Of a stretch of 64,000 nt of DNA, positions 46,698 through 55,008 are shown piece by piece (the stretch's first letter is position 1; each line of letters opens with the position of its first letter). The stretch comes from Nocardia ninae NBRC 108245 (GTDB lineage: Bacteria > Actinomycetota > Actinomycetes > Mycobacteriales > Mycobacteriaceae). Below the pieces are notes generated by a model. That model was given only the letters and a program-made list of their open reading frames with translations, did not search any database and was not told where the DNA came from. Where the stretch lies: contig NZ_BJXA01000035.1 in assembly GCF_007990755.1 (NCBI RefSeq), forward strand, positions 1-64,000, read 5' to 3'. The position numbers were made by a program, and so were the translations under genes.

Positions 46698-47744
46698 TCA
46701 GCGGCGGGAACCTCGTTCCTTGTAGCCCTGTCGCTGCTGTCTGATGACGCTGCGCCATTGGCGGTCGCGCTCGGCCTGCAGGCGTTTGTCGGTGCGCGCC
46801 GCCATCCAGGCGTTCTCCTTGGCGAGCTTGCGGTAGCTGTCGAAGCGCCGCTGCGGGAGTTCACCGTTGTCGATGGCGGCGAGCACGGCACAGCCGGGTT
46901 CGCCGTTGTGCGCGCAGTCGCCGAATCGGCATCGGGCGGCAAGGGATTCGATGTCGCTGAAGGTCTTCTCGAGGCCTTCGGCGGCGTCCCACAGCCCGAT
47001 TCCGCGCAGTCCCGGTGTATCGATCAGCGTGCCGCCGTTCGGCAGCGGCCGCAGTTCCCGATGCACCGTCGTGTGCCTGCCCTTCTTGTCCGCGGCGCGA
47101 ACGGCGTTGGTGGCGAACACTTCCTGCCCGAGCAGGGCATTGGCGAGAGTGGATTTCCCCGCGCCGGACGGTCCGATCAGCGCGACGGTGCCGTCGAGCA
47201 CGGCGGCGAGCACATCCAGGCCGGCCCCGCTGTTCGCGCTCACCGCGGCCACCGCGGCGCCGGGTGCGACCGCCCGCACGTCGTCGAGCGGAATATCTTC
47301 TGCCGCATCGGCTTTGGTGAGCACCACGATGGGCTGGGCGTTGCTTTCCCAGGCCAGCGCGAGCATCCGCTCGATCCGCCCGAGGTCGACGTCACCGTCG
47401 GCCGCGGTGCAGATCAGCACCGTGTCGACATTGGTGGCGAGCACCTGCCCTTGCGAGCGTCCGGACGCCGACGATCGCATGATCGCCGACCGGCGTGGCA
47501 GCAGCTGCCGCACCACCGATTCGGCATCGATCGTCACCCAGTCGCCGGTGCAGAGCCCACTGACCTCGGCGTCGGCGCGCGGACACTTGGCCCTGGCCGG
47601 TCCGGTGGGGGTCGCGACATCACATTCGCTGCGATCCATCCGGACAACCCGGGCGGGCACACAGCCTTCCTCGATCAGCGAGGCGTATTCATCGGCTACG
47701 GCTTCGGTCCAGCCGTAAGGGACAAGGAGGTCGTTCTCGACCAT
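46698..47744 (-). CDS. rsgA: RsgA, ribosome small-subunit-dependent GTPase
   Basis: The 348-residue circularly permuted GTPase assists late 30S maturation. It has the OB-fold N-terminus, then G-motifs in the permuted order TKAD (G4), SANSGAG (G5), GPSGAGKSTLAN (G1) and DTPGLRGIGLW (G3), and a C-terminal zinc-knuckle, CRFGDCAHNGEPGC. KKGRHTTVHRELRPL contains the switch I region. ATG 47744 (MVENDLLVPYG) is used; the Shine-Dalgarno site is weak. The C-terminal basic tail (RQQRQGYKERGSRR) probably binds rRNA. Confidence 0.94.
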   Translation of the reverse strand: MVENDLLVPYGWTEAVADEYASLIEEGCVPARVVRMDRSECDVATPTGPARAKCPRADAEVSGLCTGDWVTIDAESVVRQLLPRRSAIMRSSASGRSQGQVLATNVDTVLICTAADGDVDLGRIERMLALAWESNAQPIVVLTKADAAEDIPLDDVRAVAPGAAVAAVSANSGAGLDVLAAVLDGTVALIGPSGAGKSTLANALLGQEVFATNAVRAADKKGRHTTVHRELRPLPNGGTLIDTPGLRGIGLWDAAEGLEKTFSDIESLAARCRFGDCAHNGEPGCAVLAAIDNGELPQRRFDSYRKLAKENAWMAARTDKRLQAERDRQWRSVIRQQRQGYKERGSRR

Positions 47745-47970
47745 GATGGAAGGAATCTTTCGTTGGGCACCGAGCCCAACGCGGACTCAGTGACTGAAGA
47801 ATGAGGGGGCGTTTCGTGTGGCGGCGTGCGCAGGCACAGCTCGTCCGAACACGACAATCCGCAAGCTCCTAGCCACGGTCCACACCTCCTCGCCTCACTC
47901 GCAGTTGCCCAACATTGACATGGCTCGACACCCCACGCAACTCATTTATTGCCGGGTTCCGACTCCCTCG
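47745..47970. other. Intergenic region upstream of rsgA
   Basis: About 225 bases without a supported gene between the glfT1 terminator hairpin and rsgA. The rsgA promoter should be here; no clear elements were found. Confidence 0.35.
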
Positions 47971-47993
47971 TGCGCGCAGCCTGGCTGTGCGCA
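47971..47993 (-). terminator. Hairpin after glfT1
   Basis: An 11-bp inverted repeat with one mismatch (TGCGCGCAGCC / GGCTGTGCGCA) lies 3 bases beyond the glfT1 stop. The loop is minimal and no T-run follows, so terminator strength is uncertain. Confidence 0.5.
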
Positions 47994-47996
47994 GGT

Positions 47997-49004
47997 TCAG
48001 GGACGCTCGTCGGGTTTGCCGAACTGCTCGTGGCGGCCCAGCGAGCGCAGATGGAACCATTCGCGCAGGCCCGCCGGGTCGCGGCGGGTGACCAGGAAGA
48101 ACCAGGAGAAGCGAATCCATTCCTGCGGCAGCAGCTTCCGCATACCGGGCTGCGACATCAGGTATCCCCGGTTCCGATAGGTGAAATAGCGCTTCACCGG
48201 GTCGTCGGGGTACTGGGTGTGCATCCGGCCGCCCAGGATCGGCTTGAACTCGGCGGCACCGTTGGGATGCAGGTACGCGGTCTGCAGACAGGTGCCGAAG
48301 GGCAGCCCGGAGCGGACCAGCCTGCGGTGCACCTCGACCTCGTCGCCGCGCACGAACAGGCGCAGATCGGGCACGCCGATCACGTCGACGGCCTTGGCGG
48401 AGATGAGCGCGCCGTTGAACAGCGAGGCGATGCCGGGCAGGAAGTCCTCGTCGCCGAGTTCGGAACGCAGCCGCCGCCACACCACGCCGCGGCGCAGCGG
48501 GAAGGCGAGCTGGTCGGGCTCGTTGATGTCGCAGACCACCGGCGATACCTCGACCAGGCCGTGCCGTTTCGCGCAATCCAGCAGGATGGCAAGGACTTCC
48601 GGGCCTTCGGGCCGACCGTCGTCGTCGGCCAGCCAGACCCAGTCCGCGCCGAGGCTCAGCGCGTGCAGCATGCCGAGCGCGAAACCGCCCGCGCCGCCGA
48701 GGTTGTGCGCCGAACCGAGGTAGGTGGTCTCGATCGGCTGGTCCCGGACCAGGTCCGCGACCTCGGGCTCGTTGGCATTGTCGACCACGATCAGGTGGTC
48801 GACCGGACGAGACTGGGAGGCAATGACTTTGAGCGACTCGGCGAGCAGCTCGCGACGCTTGTGCGTGACCACGATCGCCACGATCCGCGCCTCGGGGCCG
48901 GTGCCGACGGCAGCGCCGCTCGCGCTCACCGACGGTGTGGTGGCGTCGACCGGAGCAGATGCCCCTTCCTCGATCGGGGTGTCCTGCCCGGTCGGCTCAC
49001 TCAT
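47997..49004 (-). CDS. glfT1: GlfT1, galactofuranosyltransferase initiating galactan
   Basis: A 335-residue GT2 enzyme that adds the first two galactofuranose residues to the rhamnose of the linker lipid. After a Ser/Thr/Ala-rich 40-residue tail the core shows VAIVVTHKRRELLAESLKVIASQ, DHLIVVDNANEPE, HNLGGAGGFALGML, DDD at 127-129 in WVWLADDDGRPEG, SPVVCDINEPDQLAFP, and RGDEVEVHRRLVRSGLPFGTCLQTAYLHP. ATG 49004 overlaps the wzt stop by four bases (ATGA). The gene ends the wzm-wzt-glfT1 cluster, equivalent to the mycobacterial Rv3781-3783 group although the order differs. The natural partner GlfT2 is at 43.6 kb. Confidence 0.93.
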   Translation of the reverse strand: MSEPTGQDTPIEEGASAPVDATTPSVSASGAAVGTGPEARIVAIVVTHKRRELLAESLKVIASQSRPVDHLIVVDNANEPEVADLVRDQPIETTYLGSAHNLGGAGGFALGMLHALSLGADWVWLADDDGRPEGPEVLAILLDCAKRHGLVEVSPVVCDINEPDQLAFPLRRGVVWRRLRSELGDEDFLPGIASLFNGALISAKAVDVIGVPDLRLFVRGDEVEVHRRLVRSGLPFGTCLQTAYLHPNGAAEFKPILGGRMHTQYPDDPVKRYFTYRNRGYLMSQPGMRKLLPQEWIRFSWFFLVTRRDPAGLREWFHLRSLGRHEQFGKPDERP

Positions 49005-49840
49005 GCCTGGTTCCGCTCCAGTTCTCGTTCGGTGTCCATGGTCTTTTCGGCTTCCAATTCGCGCAGCACGGTCGCGACGTGGTTTCCCGCGTCCGGACCC
49101 TCGTAGGCTCGCACCACTTCTTCGATACCGCCGCGCAGGCGGATCTGTCCGTGATCGATCCACAACGCGGAATCGCAGAGTTGCGCGAGAAATTCGTTGG
49201 AATGGCTGGCGAATACCAGGATGCCCGATCGGGCCACCAATTTCTGCAGACGCAGCCGGGCTTTCTTCATGAATTCGGCGTCCACCGCGCCGATGCCCTC
49301 GTCCAGCAGCAGGATCTCCGGGTCGATCGAGGTCACCACGCCCATGGCCAGGCGAACCCGCATACCGGTGGAGTAGGTGCGCAGCGGCATGGACAGGTAC
49401 TCACCGAGCTCGGTGAAATCGGCGATCTCATCGATCTTGGCCAGCATCGACTTTCGCGTCTGCCCGAGGAAGAGCCCGCGGATGATGATGTTCTCGTAGC
49501 CGGAGATCTCCGGGTCCATGCCGACGCCGAGGTCGAACACCGGGGCCACCCGGCCGCGGATGCGCGCACTGCCGCGCGACGGTTCGTAGATGCCCGAAAG
49601 CAGCCGCAGCAGCGTGGATTTACCCGCGCCGTTGTGCCCGACCAGGCCGACCTTGTCGCCTTCCTTCAGCGAAAGGGTGATGTCGCGCAACGCTTCAACC
49701 ACCACCACGTCGGATTGGTTGCGCCCGATCGCGCCGCCCGCCTTGCCGAGGAACGCCTTCTTCAGCGACCGCGATTTGGCGTCGAAGATCGGGAATTCGA
49801 CCCAGGCCTGGCGGGTTTCGATACTCACATGGTCGGTCAT
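49001..49840 (-). CDS. wzt: Wzt-type ABC transporter ATPase for galactan export
   Basis: A 279-residue ATP-binding subunit with Walker A GHNGAGKST (about 66-74), the signature-like motif RTYSTGMRVRLAMGV, Walker B EILLLDEGIGAVDAEF and the H-loop VFASHSNEF. Unlike O-antigen Wzt of Gram-negatives it has no C-terminal carbohydrate-binding domain. With the membrane subunit encoded just upstream it forms an ABC-2 exporter; the mycobacterial equivalent (Rv3781/Rv3783) has been linked to moving lipid-linked galactan across the membrane. It is followed by overlapping glfT1. ATG 49840 starts MTDHVSIETRQAWVEFPIFD. Confidence 0.93.
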   Translation of the reverse strand: MTDHVSIETRQAWVEFPIFDAKSRSLKKAFLGKAGGAIGRNQSDVVVVEALRDITLSLKEGDKVGLVGHNGAGKSTLLRLLSGIYEPSRGSARIRGRVAPVFDLGVGMDPEISGYENIIIRGLFLGQTRKSMLAKIDEIADFTELGEYLSMPLRTYSTGMRVRLAMGVVTSIDPEILLLDEGIGAVDAEFMKKARLRLQKLVARSGILVFASHSNEFLAQLCDSALWIDHGQIRLRGGIEEVVRAYEGPDAGNHVATVLRELEAEKTMDTERELERNQA

Positions 49841-49849
49841 CGATGCCTC

Positions 49850-50926
49850 CTAAACCCAGTACGGCACGCGCGAGCGGAACTGCTTCATCGCGTAGATCGC
49901 GACGAGCCAGCCGACCACGGTGATGGCGCCGACGATGCCCCAGTGATACAGATGCTGATCGTCGCCGAGCAATGGCGCGCGGATGATCTCCAGGTAGTGG
50001 AACGTCGGGACCAGCTCGGCCAGTTTCGCGCGTTCGCTGACCTGGCCGCCCTGCGCCTCGAGGCTCTTGGTATTCCACATCACCGGCGTCAGCACGAACA
50101 GCATCAGCGTGAGGCTGCCGAGGATCGGCGCGATATCGCGGTAGCGGGTGCTGAAGATGCCGAACACGATCGACACCCACATCGCGTTCAAAAACAGCAG
50201 CCCGAGCGCGGGAATGGCGAACAGCGCGGTCCAGTGCAGTTTCTCCCACACACCGAACGCGACGAGCACCACGAGATAGATCAGCATGTTGTGCGCGAAG
50301 AACAGCAGCTGCCGCCAGACCAGCCGGTAGACGTGCACGCTCAACGCCGACGGCAGCTGTTTGATCAGCCCCTCGTTGGCGATGAAGACATCGGAGCCCT
50401 CGAGGATGCTCGCATTGATCACATTCCAGACGATGATGCCCACCGCCACGTACGGCAGGTAGTCCTTGATCGGCTGATTCAGCAGCGCTGCGTACAGCAG
50501 GCCGATCGCGGCCGCCTGGACACCGGTCGCGATGGTGATCCAGAACGGCCCGAGCACCGAGCGCCGGTACCGCTGCTTGATGTCCTGCCAGCCGAGCGAC
50601 AACCACAGTTCCCGCTGGCCGAAACCGACGCGGAAATCCTTGAACGCCCGCTGCAGGGTCTGCGAATCCGAGGCGATCGGCTCGGTGTCCACCGGCTCGG
50701 CCGTCTGCTCGGGCGCAGCCGAGGTCTCCGCGGGACTCACCGGATCCTCTTCCGCCGCGCCGTCATCGGAGCGCACCGTGCTGTCGCCGGAGGAATCCTC
50801 CTCCGGACGCACGGAGTCATCTGAACGCACTTGGCTGTCATCTGAACGCACTGAGCTCTCTTCAGGACGCCCCGGACTCTGTTCCGAGTCGGGGCGAGCG
50901 GCAGCGGCGGGCACGGTGCTCGACAC
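49850..50926 (-). CDS. wzm: Wzm-type ABC-2 permease with acidic repeat N-terminus
   Basis: The protein has 358 residues. The N-terminal 85 residues are low-complexity, acidic and partly repeated (VRSDDSQVRSDDSVRPEEDS, VRSDDG, then E/P/T-rich). The ABC-2 permease follows: QRELWLSLGWQDIKQRYRRSVLGPFWITIATGVQ, six helices, and YRDIAPILGSLTLMLFVLTPVMW and VPTFHYLEIIRAPLLGD near the end. GTG 50926 (VSSTVPAAAAR) is the start; AAGGG lies just upstream. It is 9 bases before wzt and belongs to one operon with wzt and glfT1. The tail makes it longer than typical Wzm proteins. Confidence 0.92.
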   Translation of the reverse strand: MSSTVPAAAARPDSEQSPGRPEESSVRSDDSQVRSDDSVRPEEDSSGDSTVRSDDGAAEEDPVSPAETSAAPEQTAEPVDTEPIASDSQTLQRAFKDFRVGFGQRELWLSLGWQDIKQRYRRSVLGPFWITIATGVQAAAIGLLYAALLNQPIKDYLPYVAVGIIVWNVINASILEGSDVFIANEGLIKQLPSALSVHVYRLVWRQLLFFAHNMLIYLVVLVAFGVWEKLHWTALFAIPALGLLFLNAMWVSIVFGIFSTRYRDIAPILGSLTLMLFVLTPVMWNTKSLEAQGGQVSERAKLAELVPTFHYLEIIRAPLLGDDQHLYHWGIVGAITVVGWLVAIYAMKQFRSRVPYWV

Positions 50927-50946
50927 TACCCTTGGACATTCCTACC

Positions 50947-50969
50947 GACCCGCGTGGCACACGCGGGTC
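50947..50969 (-). terminator. Hairpin between bpa and wzm
   Basis: GACCCGCGTG (50947-50956) and CACGCGGGTC (50960-50969) form a perfect 10-bp stem with a 3-base loop. It starts 7 bases after the bpa stop on the minus strand. It could end the bpa transcript or sit in the wzm leader. Confidence 0.65.
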
Positions 50970-50975
50970 AGCGCC

Positions 50976-51593
50976 TCACAGATACTGCCCGGAACCGCCG
51001 GTCACGTGATTGGCCGGGCCGCCGCGGGGGTCGCTCGCGTGGATGCCGGGCGGTAGCGCGCCCTGGCGCATTTGCTCGAGTTGCGCCCGTGCGGCCATCT
51101 GCTGCGCGAACAGTGCGGTCTGGATGCCGTGGAACAGGCCCTCCAGCCAGCCGACCAGCTGAGCCTGCGCGATCCGCAGTTCGCCGTCGGACGGAATGGC
51201 GTCGTCGGTGAACGGCAGCGTGAGCCGCTCGAGTTCGTCGCGCAGTTCCGGGGCAAGGCCCTGTTCCAGCTCGCGCACCGACGACTTGTGAATCTCCTTC
51301 AGCCTGCTGCGGCTGGCGTCGTCGAGCGGAGCCGCGCGCACCTCTTCCAGCAGCTGCTTGATCATGGTGCCGATGCGCATGACCTTCGCGGGCTGCTCGA
51401 CCATGTCGGCGAGCGATTCGCCCGTATCGTCGCGGTCGTCCGACTTGTCCTTCTTGTCCTCGTCGGTCACCACCTGCGCGGTGAAGGGCGCGTCGTCCGC
51501 GGCCTCCGCTGGGATGACCAACGGGCGGCCGTCGGGTCCGACTACGACGATGTGGTCCGGGGCCTCATCCGATTGCGTCATGGTCCCTATCAT
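50976..51593 (-). CDS. bpa: Bpa/PafE, ATP-independent bacterial proteasome activator
   Basis: A 205-residue protein that forms a dodecameric ring docking to the 20S proteasome of actinobacteria and feeding unfolded substrates without ATP. The conserved helical core is EQPAKVMRIGTMIKQLLEEVRAAPLDDASRSRLKEIHKSSVRELEQGLAPELRDELERLTLPF, then AQAQLVGWLEGLFHGIQTALFAQQMAARAQLEQMRQGALPPG. The C-terminus ends exactly in GQYL, the proteasome-gating motif. The N-terminal 60 residues are acidic and disordered. ATG 51593 has GGGAG 9 bases upstream and gives MIGTMTQSD; ATG 51581 is less well placed. It lies upstream of wzm-wzt-glfT1, as Rv3780 lies beside Rv3781-3783 in mycobacteria. Confidence 0.95.
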   Translation of the reverse strand: MIGTMTQSDEAPDHIVVVGPDGRPLVIPAEAADDAPFTAQVVTDEDKKDKSDDRDDTGESLADMVEQPAKVMRIGTMIKQLLEEVRAAPLDDASRSRLKEIHKSSVRELEQGLAPELRDELERLTLPFTDDAIPSDGELRIAQAQLVGWLEGLFHGIQTALFAQQMAARAQLEQMRQGALPPGIHASDPRGGPANHVTGGSGQYL

Positions 51594-51795
51594 GTCGCGT
51601 CGCTCCCGAACGCGCTAAGCCGGTGTTCACGCCGCCTGTGGATAACCGGCTGCGACCAGGTTGCCCGGTCCTCGTCATAGGCGCGGGGCGGCGTTCTATT
51701 CTGTTCGGGTCGTGTGGTTCGGATTTGCTGAAAGTCGGTCGCCATGCTGAGTCCCAGGTCGCTGTGCCCCCGCTGTGAAGCGGAGGGGAACACGG

Positions 51796-51825
51796 TTACA
51801 CAGGCTCGCCCGCTGCCCTTAGAGT
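51796..51825 (+). promoter_or_regulatory. Promoter (TTACAC-18-TAGAGT) of the aminotransferase-like gene
   Basis: TTACAC at 51796-51801 and TAGAGT at 51820-51825 are separated by 18 bases. The -10 ends 7 bases before ATG 51833, with no Shine-Dalgarno site in between, so the transcript is probably leaderless. Confidence 0.65.
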
Positions 51826-51832
51826 GGCCAAC

Positions 51833-53035
51833 ATGACTTACGACGTCGCGAGGGTTCGGGGCCTGATACCGTCCCTCGGCGACGGCTGGATCCATCTCGA
51901 CCCGCAAGCGGGCATGCTGGTGCCCGATGCGGTATCTCGCGCCGTCTCAACAGGATTCCGAACTTCCTCTTTTTCGCATATCGGTCGCAATGGTGCGGCG
52001 GTGCGTAGCGCCGCCATTCTGGACGCGGCCCGCGAGGCGGTGGCGGATCTGGTGGGCGGCGATCCGGCGGGCGTTGTGCTCGGCCCGGATCGGGCCGTGC
52101 TGCTCGCCTGGTTGGCCGAATCCTTGAGCTCGCGGCTCGGGCTCGGCACCGGCATCGTGTTGTCCCGGCTGGACGACGAGGCCAATGTCGCGCCGTGGTT
52201 GCGCATCGCCAATCGCTACGGCGCGCACGTGCGCTGGGCCGAGGTGGAGATCGAGACCTGCGAGATGCCGTCCTGGCAGTTCGAGGAGTTGATCGGGCCC
52301 ACCGCGCGGCTGGTGGCACTCACCGCCGCCTCGCCGATCGTCGGCTCCGCTCCCGCGGTCCGGGTGGCCGCGGACCGGGTGCACGAGGTGGGCGGACTGC
52401 TCGTCGCGGACGCGTTCGGCGCGGCGCCCTACGCGCTCATCGACATCGACGAACTCAACGCCGACGTGGTCGCGCTGAGCGCGCCCGCCTGGGGCGGTCC
52501 ACAGATCGGCGCGCTGGTATTCCGCGATCCGGCCTTCCTGGACCGAATTCCCTCGATGTCGTTGAACCCCTACGCGAAGGGCGCCGAGCGGCTCGAGGTC
52601 GGCGGACACCAATACGCCCTGCTCGCCGGGCTGACCACCTCGATCGACTTCCTGGCCGGCCTCGACGAGCGGGCGCGCGGCAGTCGCCGCCAGCGCCTGG
52701 AGATGTCGATCACCTCGCTGCAGGACTACCACGATCAGCTGTTCGAGCACCTGATGGATGTGCTGGACAAGATCCCGAACCTGACCGTGATCGGCCGGGC
52801 CTCCACCCGAATCCCCACCGTCAGTTTCACTCTCGCGGGCATGCAGGCCGAGAAGGTCGCCGCCAAGCTCGCCGACAACCGCATCGGCACCCTCAGCGGT
52901 GTACACGGTGGCAGTCGGCTGCTCGACGCGCTCGGCGTGAACGACGAAGGCGGCGCGGTCACCATCGGCCTGGCGCCTTACACCACCAAGTTCGAGATCG
53001 ACCAGCTCGGCCGCGCGCTCGCGGCGATGGAGTAG
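51833..53035 (+). CDS. Class-V aminotransferase/cysteine desulfurase-like protein lacking PLP lysine
   Basis: The protein of 400 residues corresponds to the Rv3778c family. It has the fold of NifS-like class V aminotransferases: VRGLIPSLGDGWIHLDPQAGMLVPDAV, LSRLDDEANVAPWLRIANRYGAHVRW and VGGLLVADAFGAAPYALIDIDELNADVVALSAPAWGGPQIGALVFRDP. In active members the segment SxxK carries the PLP-binding lysine; here SAPAWGGP has Ala219 in that position. It may therefore bind no PLP as a Schiff base and not be catalytically active in the usual way. ATG 51833 (MTYDVARV) is preferred because a promoter -10 lies 7 bases before; a GTG at 51824 is inside that promoter. It is convergent with the quinone oxidoreductase gene. 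Confidence 0.82.
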   Translation: MTYDVARVRGLIPSLGDGWIHLDPQAGMLVPDAVSRAVSTGFRTSSFSHIGRNGAAVRSAAILDAAREAVADLVGGDPAGVVLGPDRAVLLAWLAESLSSRLGLGTGIVLSRLDDEANVAPWLRIANRYGAHVRWAEVEIETCEMPSWQFEELIGPTARLVALTAASPIVGSAPAVRVAADRVHEVGGLLVADAFGAAPYALIDIDELNADVVALSAPAWGGPQIGALVFRDPAFLDRIPSMSLNPYAKGAERLEVGGHQYALLAGLTTSIDFLAGLDERARGSRRQRLEMSITSLQDYHDQLFEHLMDVLDKIPNLTVIGRASTRIPTVSFTLAGMQAEKVAAKLADNRIGTLSGVHGGSRLLDALGVNDEGGAVTIGLAPYTTKFEIDQLGRALAAME

Positions 53036-53198
53036 TCGAGCGCCGTTCTCTCGCGCTCCCGATCAGCTCCCCGCGCCCGTATTCGCCAGCAGCTCACGCG
53101 CCCGAATTCGCTGGCAATCGCTGCGCGCCATGGCAATTCGTCCGCGAGGTGAGGGCAGCCGCGTCAGTCGGTGACGTGAGCGGCATCCCCGTACGAGC

Positions 53199-54197
53199 TC
53201 AGAGCTCCTGTACTCGCAGCACGACCTTGCCGAAGGCGTCGCCGGATTCCAGCAACCGATGCGCCTCGCCCGCTTCACTGATCGGCAGTTCCGCGTGGAT
53301 CACCGGCGCGACGGTGCCGTCGGCGACCAACGGCCACAGCTGCCGGCGCACCTCGGCGATGATCTCAGCCTTGCTGCCGTGGCCGGTGGCCGGCCGGTTG
53401 CGCACATTGGTGGCGTGCACCGTGCCCCATTTCCGCAGCAGCGCACCGATATTCAGCTCGCCGCCGACCCCGCCCTGCATGCCGATCACCACCAGGTGCC
53501 CGAAATTCGCCAGGGCCTCGACATTGCGGGCCAGATAGGCCGCGCCCATGTTGTCCAGGATGACGTCGGCGCCCGCACCGTCGGCCCGCACCGCGGCGAC
53601 GAAATCGTCGTCCCGGTAGTTGATCAGCACGCTCGCGCCGAGTTCCTTGCATCGCTGCAGCTTGTCGGCCGACCCCGCGGTGACCGCGACCCGCGCGCCG
53701 AGGCTGCGCGCCACCTGGATGGCGTGCGTGCCGATCCCGCTGCCGCCACCGTGGATCAACACCAGCTGACCCGCTTGCAGCCCAGCCGTCATGACCAGGT
53801 TCGACCACACCGTCGCCGCCACCTCGGGCAGCCCGGCGGCCGCGCCGAGATCCAGCCCGTCCGGCACCGGCAGCAGTTGCGTGGCCGGGACGACCACCTT
53901 TTCGGCGTACCCGCCGCCGGAGAGCAGCGCGCATACCCGGTCGCCGACCTGCCAGTCGTGCACGCCGTCACCGAGCTCGGCGATGACGCCGGAGCATTCG
54001 AGACCGAGCACCTCGCTGGCACCCGGCGGCGGCGGATAAAACCCTTGGCGTTGCATCAGGTCGGCGCGGTTCACCCCGGCCGCCGCCACCTCGATCAGCA
54101 CCTCACCGTGACCGGGCGCGGGATCTACCGCCTCGGCCCACGTCATTACCTCGGGTCCGCCGAATCCGTTCAGCTCGATAGCGCGCACGGGTTCCAT
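53199..54197 (-). CDS. Quinone oxidoreductase-like (QOR) MDR-superfamily reductase
   Basis: A 332-residue medium-chain reductase like Rv3777. It has the GroES-like N-terminal half (MEPVRAIELNGFGGPEVMTWAEAVDPAPGHGEVLIEVAAAGVNRADLMQRQGFYPPPPGASEVLGLECSGVIAELG), YAEKVVVPATQLLPVPDGL, and the cofactor-binding LVLIHGGGSGIGTHAIQVARSLGARVAVTAGSADKLQRCKELGA. No zinc-binding cysteines of alcohol dehydrogenases are seen, so it is a zinc-free NADPH:quinone-type enzyme. ATG 54197 (MEPVRAIEL) is preferred over longer starts by homology. Divergent from a MarR gene, which could regulate it. Confidence 0.9.
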   Translation of the reverse strand: MEPVRAIELNGFGGPEVMTWAEAVDPAPGHGEVLIEVAAAGVNRADLMQRQGFYPPPPGASEVLGLECSGVIAELGDGVHDWQVGDRVCALLSGGGYAEKVVVPATQLLPVPDGLDLGAAAGLPEVAATVWSNLVMTAGLQAGQLVLIHGGGSGIGTHAIQVARSLGARVAVTAGSADKLQRCKELGASVLINYRDDDFVAAVRADGAGADVILDNMGAAYLARNVEALANFGHLVVIGMQGGVGGELNIGALLRKWGTVHATNVRNRPATGHGSKAEIIAEVRRQLWPLVADGTVAPVIHAELPISEAGEAHRLLESGDAFGKVVLRVQEL

Positions 54198-54393
54198 AGT
54201 GCCCCCGTCCGCGCCGTCCCGAACTGCGGGCCCCTCGCGAGCGGTCGCGGCACCGGTCGGCTCAGGCGCAACCACAAGCGCATTCTCGCGGTTTCGCGAA
54301 CCGCGCCGAGCTGGAGAGATCACTGCGCGAGACTGTCCACTGAGCGATACATCTTTCCCCACAGGGAATTTCCGCAGTTGAGGGCGGCATAGA

Positions 54394-54891
54394 ATGAGCA
54401 CCGTGCATCCAGAACCGAGTAGTCCCGTGGCCGAACCGAGGTGGCTCACCCCGGCGCAGCAACGGGCCTGGCGGGCCTATATGGATGGCCACCAGCGACT
54501 GATGACCGCGCTGAACCGGCAGTTACAGCGCGACAGCGACCTCAGCGTCGCCGAATACCGCATCCTGGTGCTGCTGTCGGAAGCGCCCGGGCGTGCCTTA
54601 CGGATGAGCGAACTCGCCGACGGCGTGCTCTCCTCGCGCAGCCGCCTCACCCACCAGATCCGGCGCCTGGAAGGCGAGCGCATGGTGCGCCGCAACACCT
54701 GCCTAGAAGACGGCCGCGGCGTCCTCGCCGAGCTCACCGACGAGGGCATGCGCCGCCTCGAAGCCGCCGCTCCCGGCCACGTCGAAGCCGTCCGCCGCGA
54801 CTTCGTCGACCTGCTCACCCCGCACCAGCTAGAGGTCATCGCCGAAGTCTTCGCCCGCATCGATCAGGAAATCGGAACGCGCCCCCTCTGA
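54394..54891 (+). CDS. MarR-family regulator (divergent from QOR gene)
   Basis: A 165-residue winged-helix regulator. The core is LNRQLQRDSDLSVAEYRILVLLSEAPGRALRMSELADGVLSSRSRLTHQIRRLEGERMVRRNTCLEDGRGVLAELTDEGMRRLEAAAPGHVEAVRRDFVDLLTPHQL. It resembles mycobacterial MarR proteins that control oxidoreductase genes, and it points away from the QOR gene, so that gene is a likely target. ATG 54394 is given; a TAGAAT hexamer at 54390-54395 overlaps it and would place the transcript start at GTG 54403, making a leaderless protein three residues shorter equally possible. It ends 24 bases before tRNA-Ser. Confidence 0.9.
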   Translation: MSTVHPEPSSPVAEPRWLTPAQQRAWRAYMDGHQRLMTALNRQLQRDSDLSVAEYRILVLLSEAPGRALRMSELADGVLSSRSRLTHQIRRLEGERMVRRNTCLEDGRGVLAELTDEGMRRLEAAAPGHVEAVRRDFVDLLTPHQLEVIAEVFARIDQEIGTRPL

Positions 54892-54915
54892 CCCGTCCGC
54901 TACCATCGTGGTCCT

Positions 54916-55000
54916 GGAGACGTGGCAGAGCGGCCGAATGCACTCGCCTTGAAAGCGAGCGTCGAGAGATCGACCGGGGGTTCAAATCCCTCCGTCTCCG
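54916..55000 (+). tRNA. tRNA-Ser(UGA)
   Basis: The acceptor stem GGAGACG (54916-54922) pairs with CGTCTCC (54993-54999) and a G discriminator follows. The anticodon arm is CTCGC-CTTGAAA-GCGAG, giving anticodon TGA; a variable arm with GTCGAGAGATCGAC and the T-arm GGGGGTTCAAATCCC follow. No CCA is encoded. TACCAT at 54901-54906 may be its -10. The 3' half is duplicated 1,237 bases downstream. Confidence 0.95.
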
Positions 55001-55008
55001 CAACAGAC
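54948..55008. repeat. attL-like direct repeat: 3' half of tRNA-Ser plus 8 bases
   Basis: 61 bases from CTTGAAAGCG in the anticodon loop to CAACAGAC beyond the tRNA end are identical to 56185-56245. Such duplications form when an element integrates in a tRNA gene. The complete tRNA lies on this side. Confidence 0.85.

Noticed and set aside
53036-53198. Short repeated CGCGCCCG-TTCGC words between the convergent genes as a regulatory array
   Set aside because: Only two imperfect copies are present and no promoter is expected between convergent genes.
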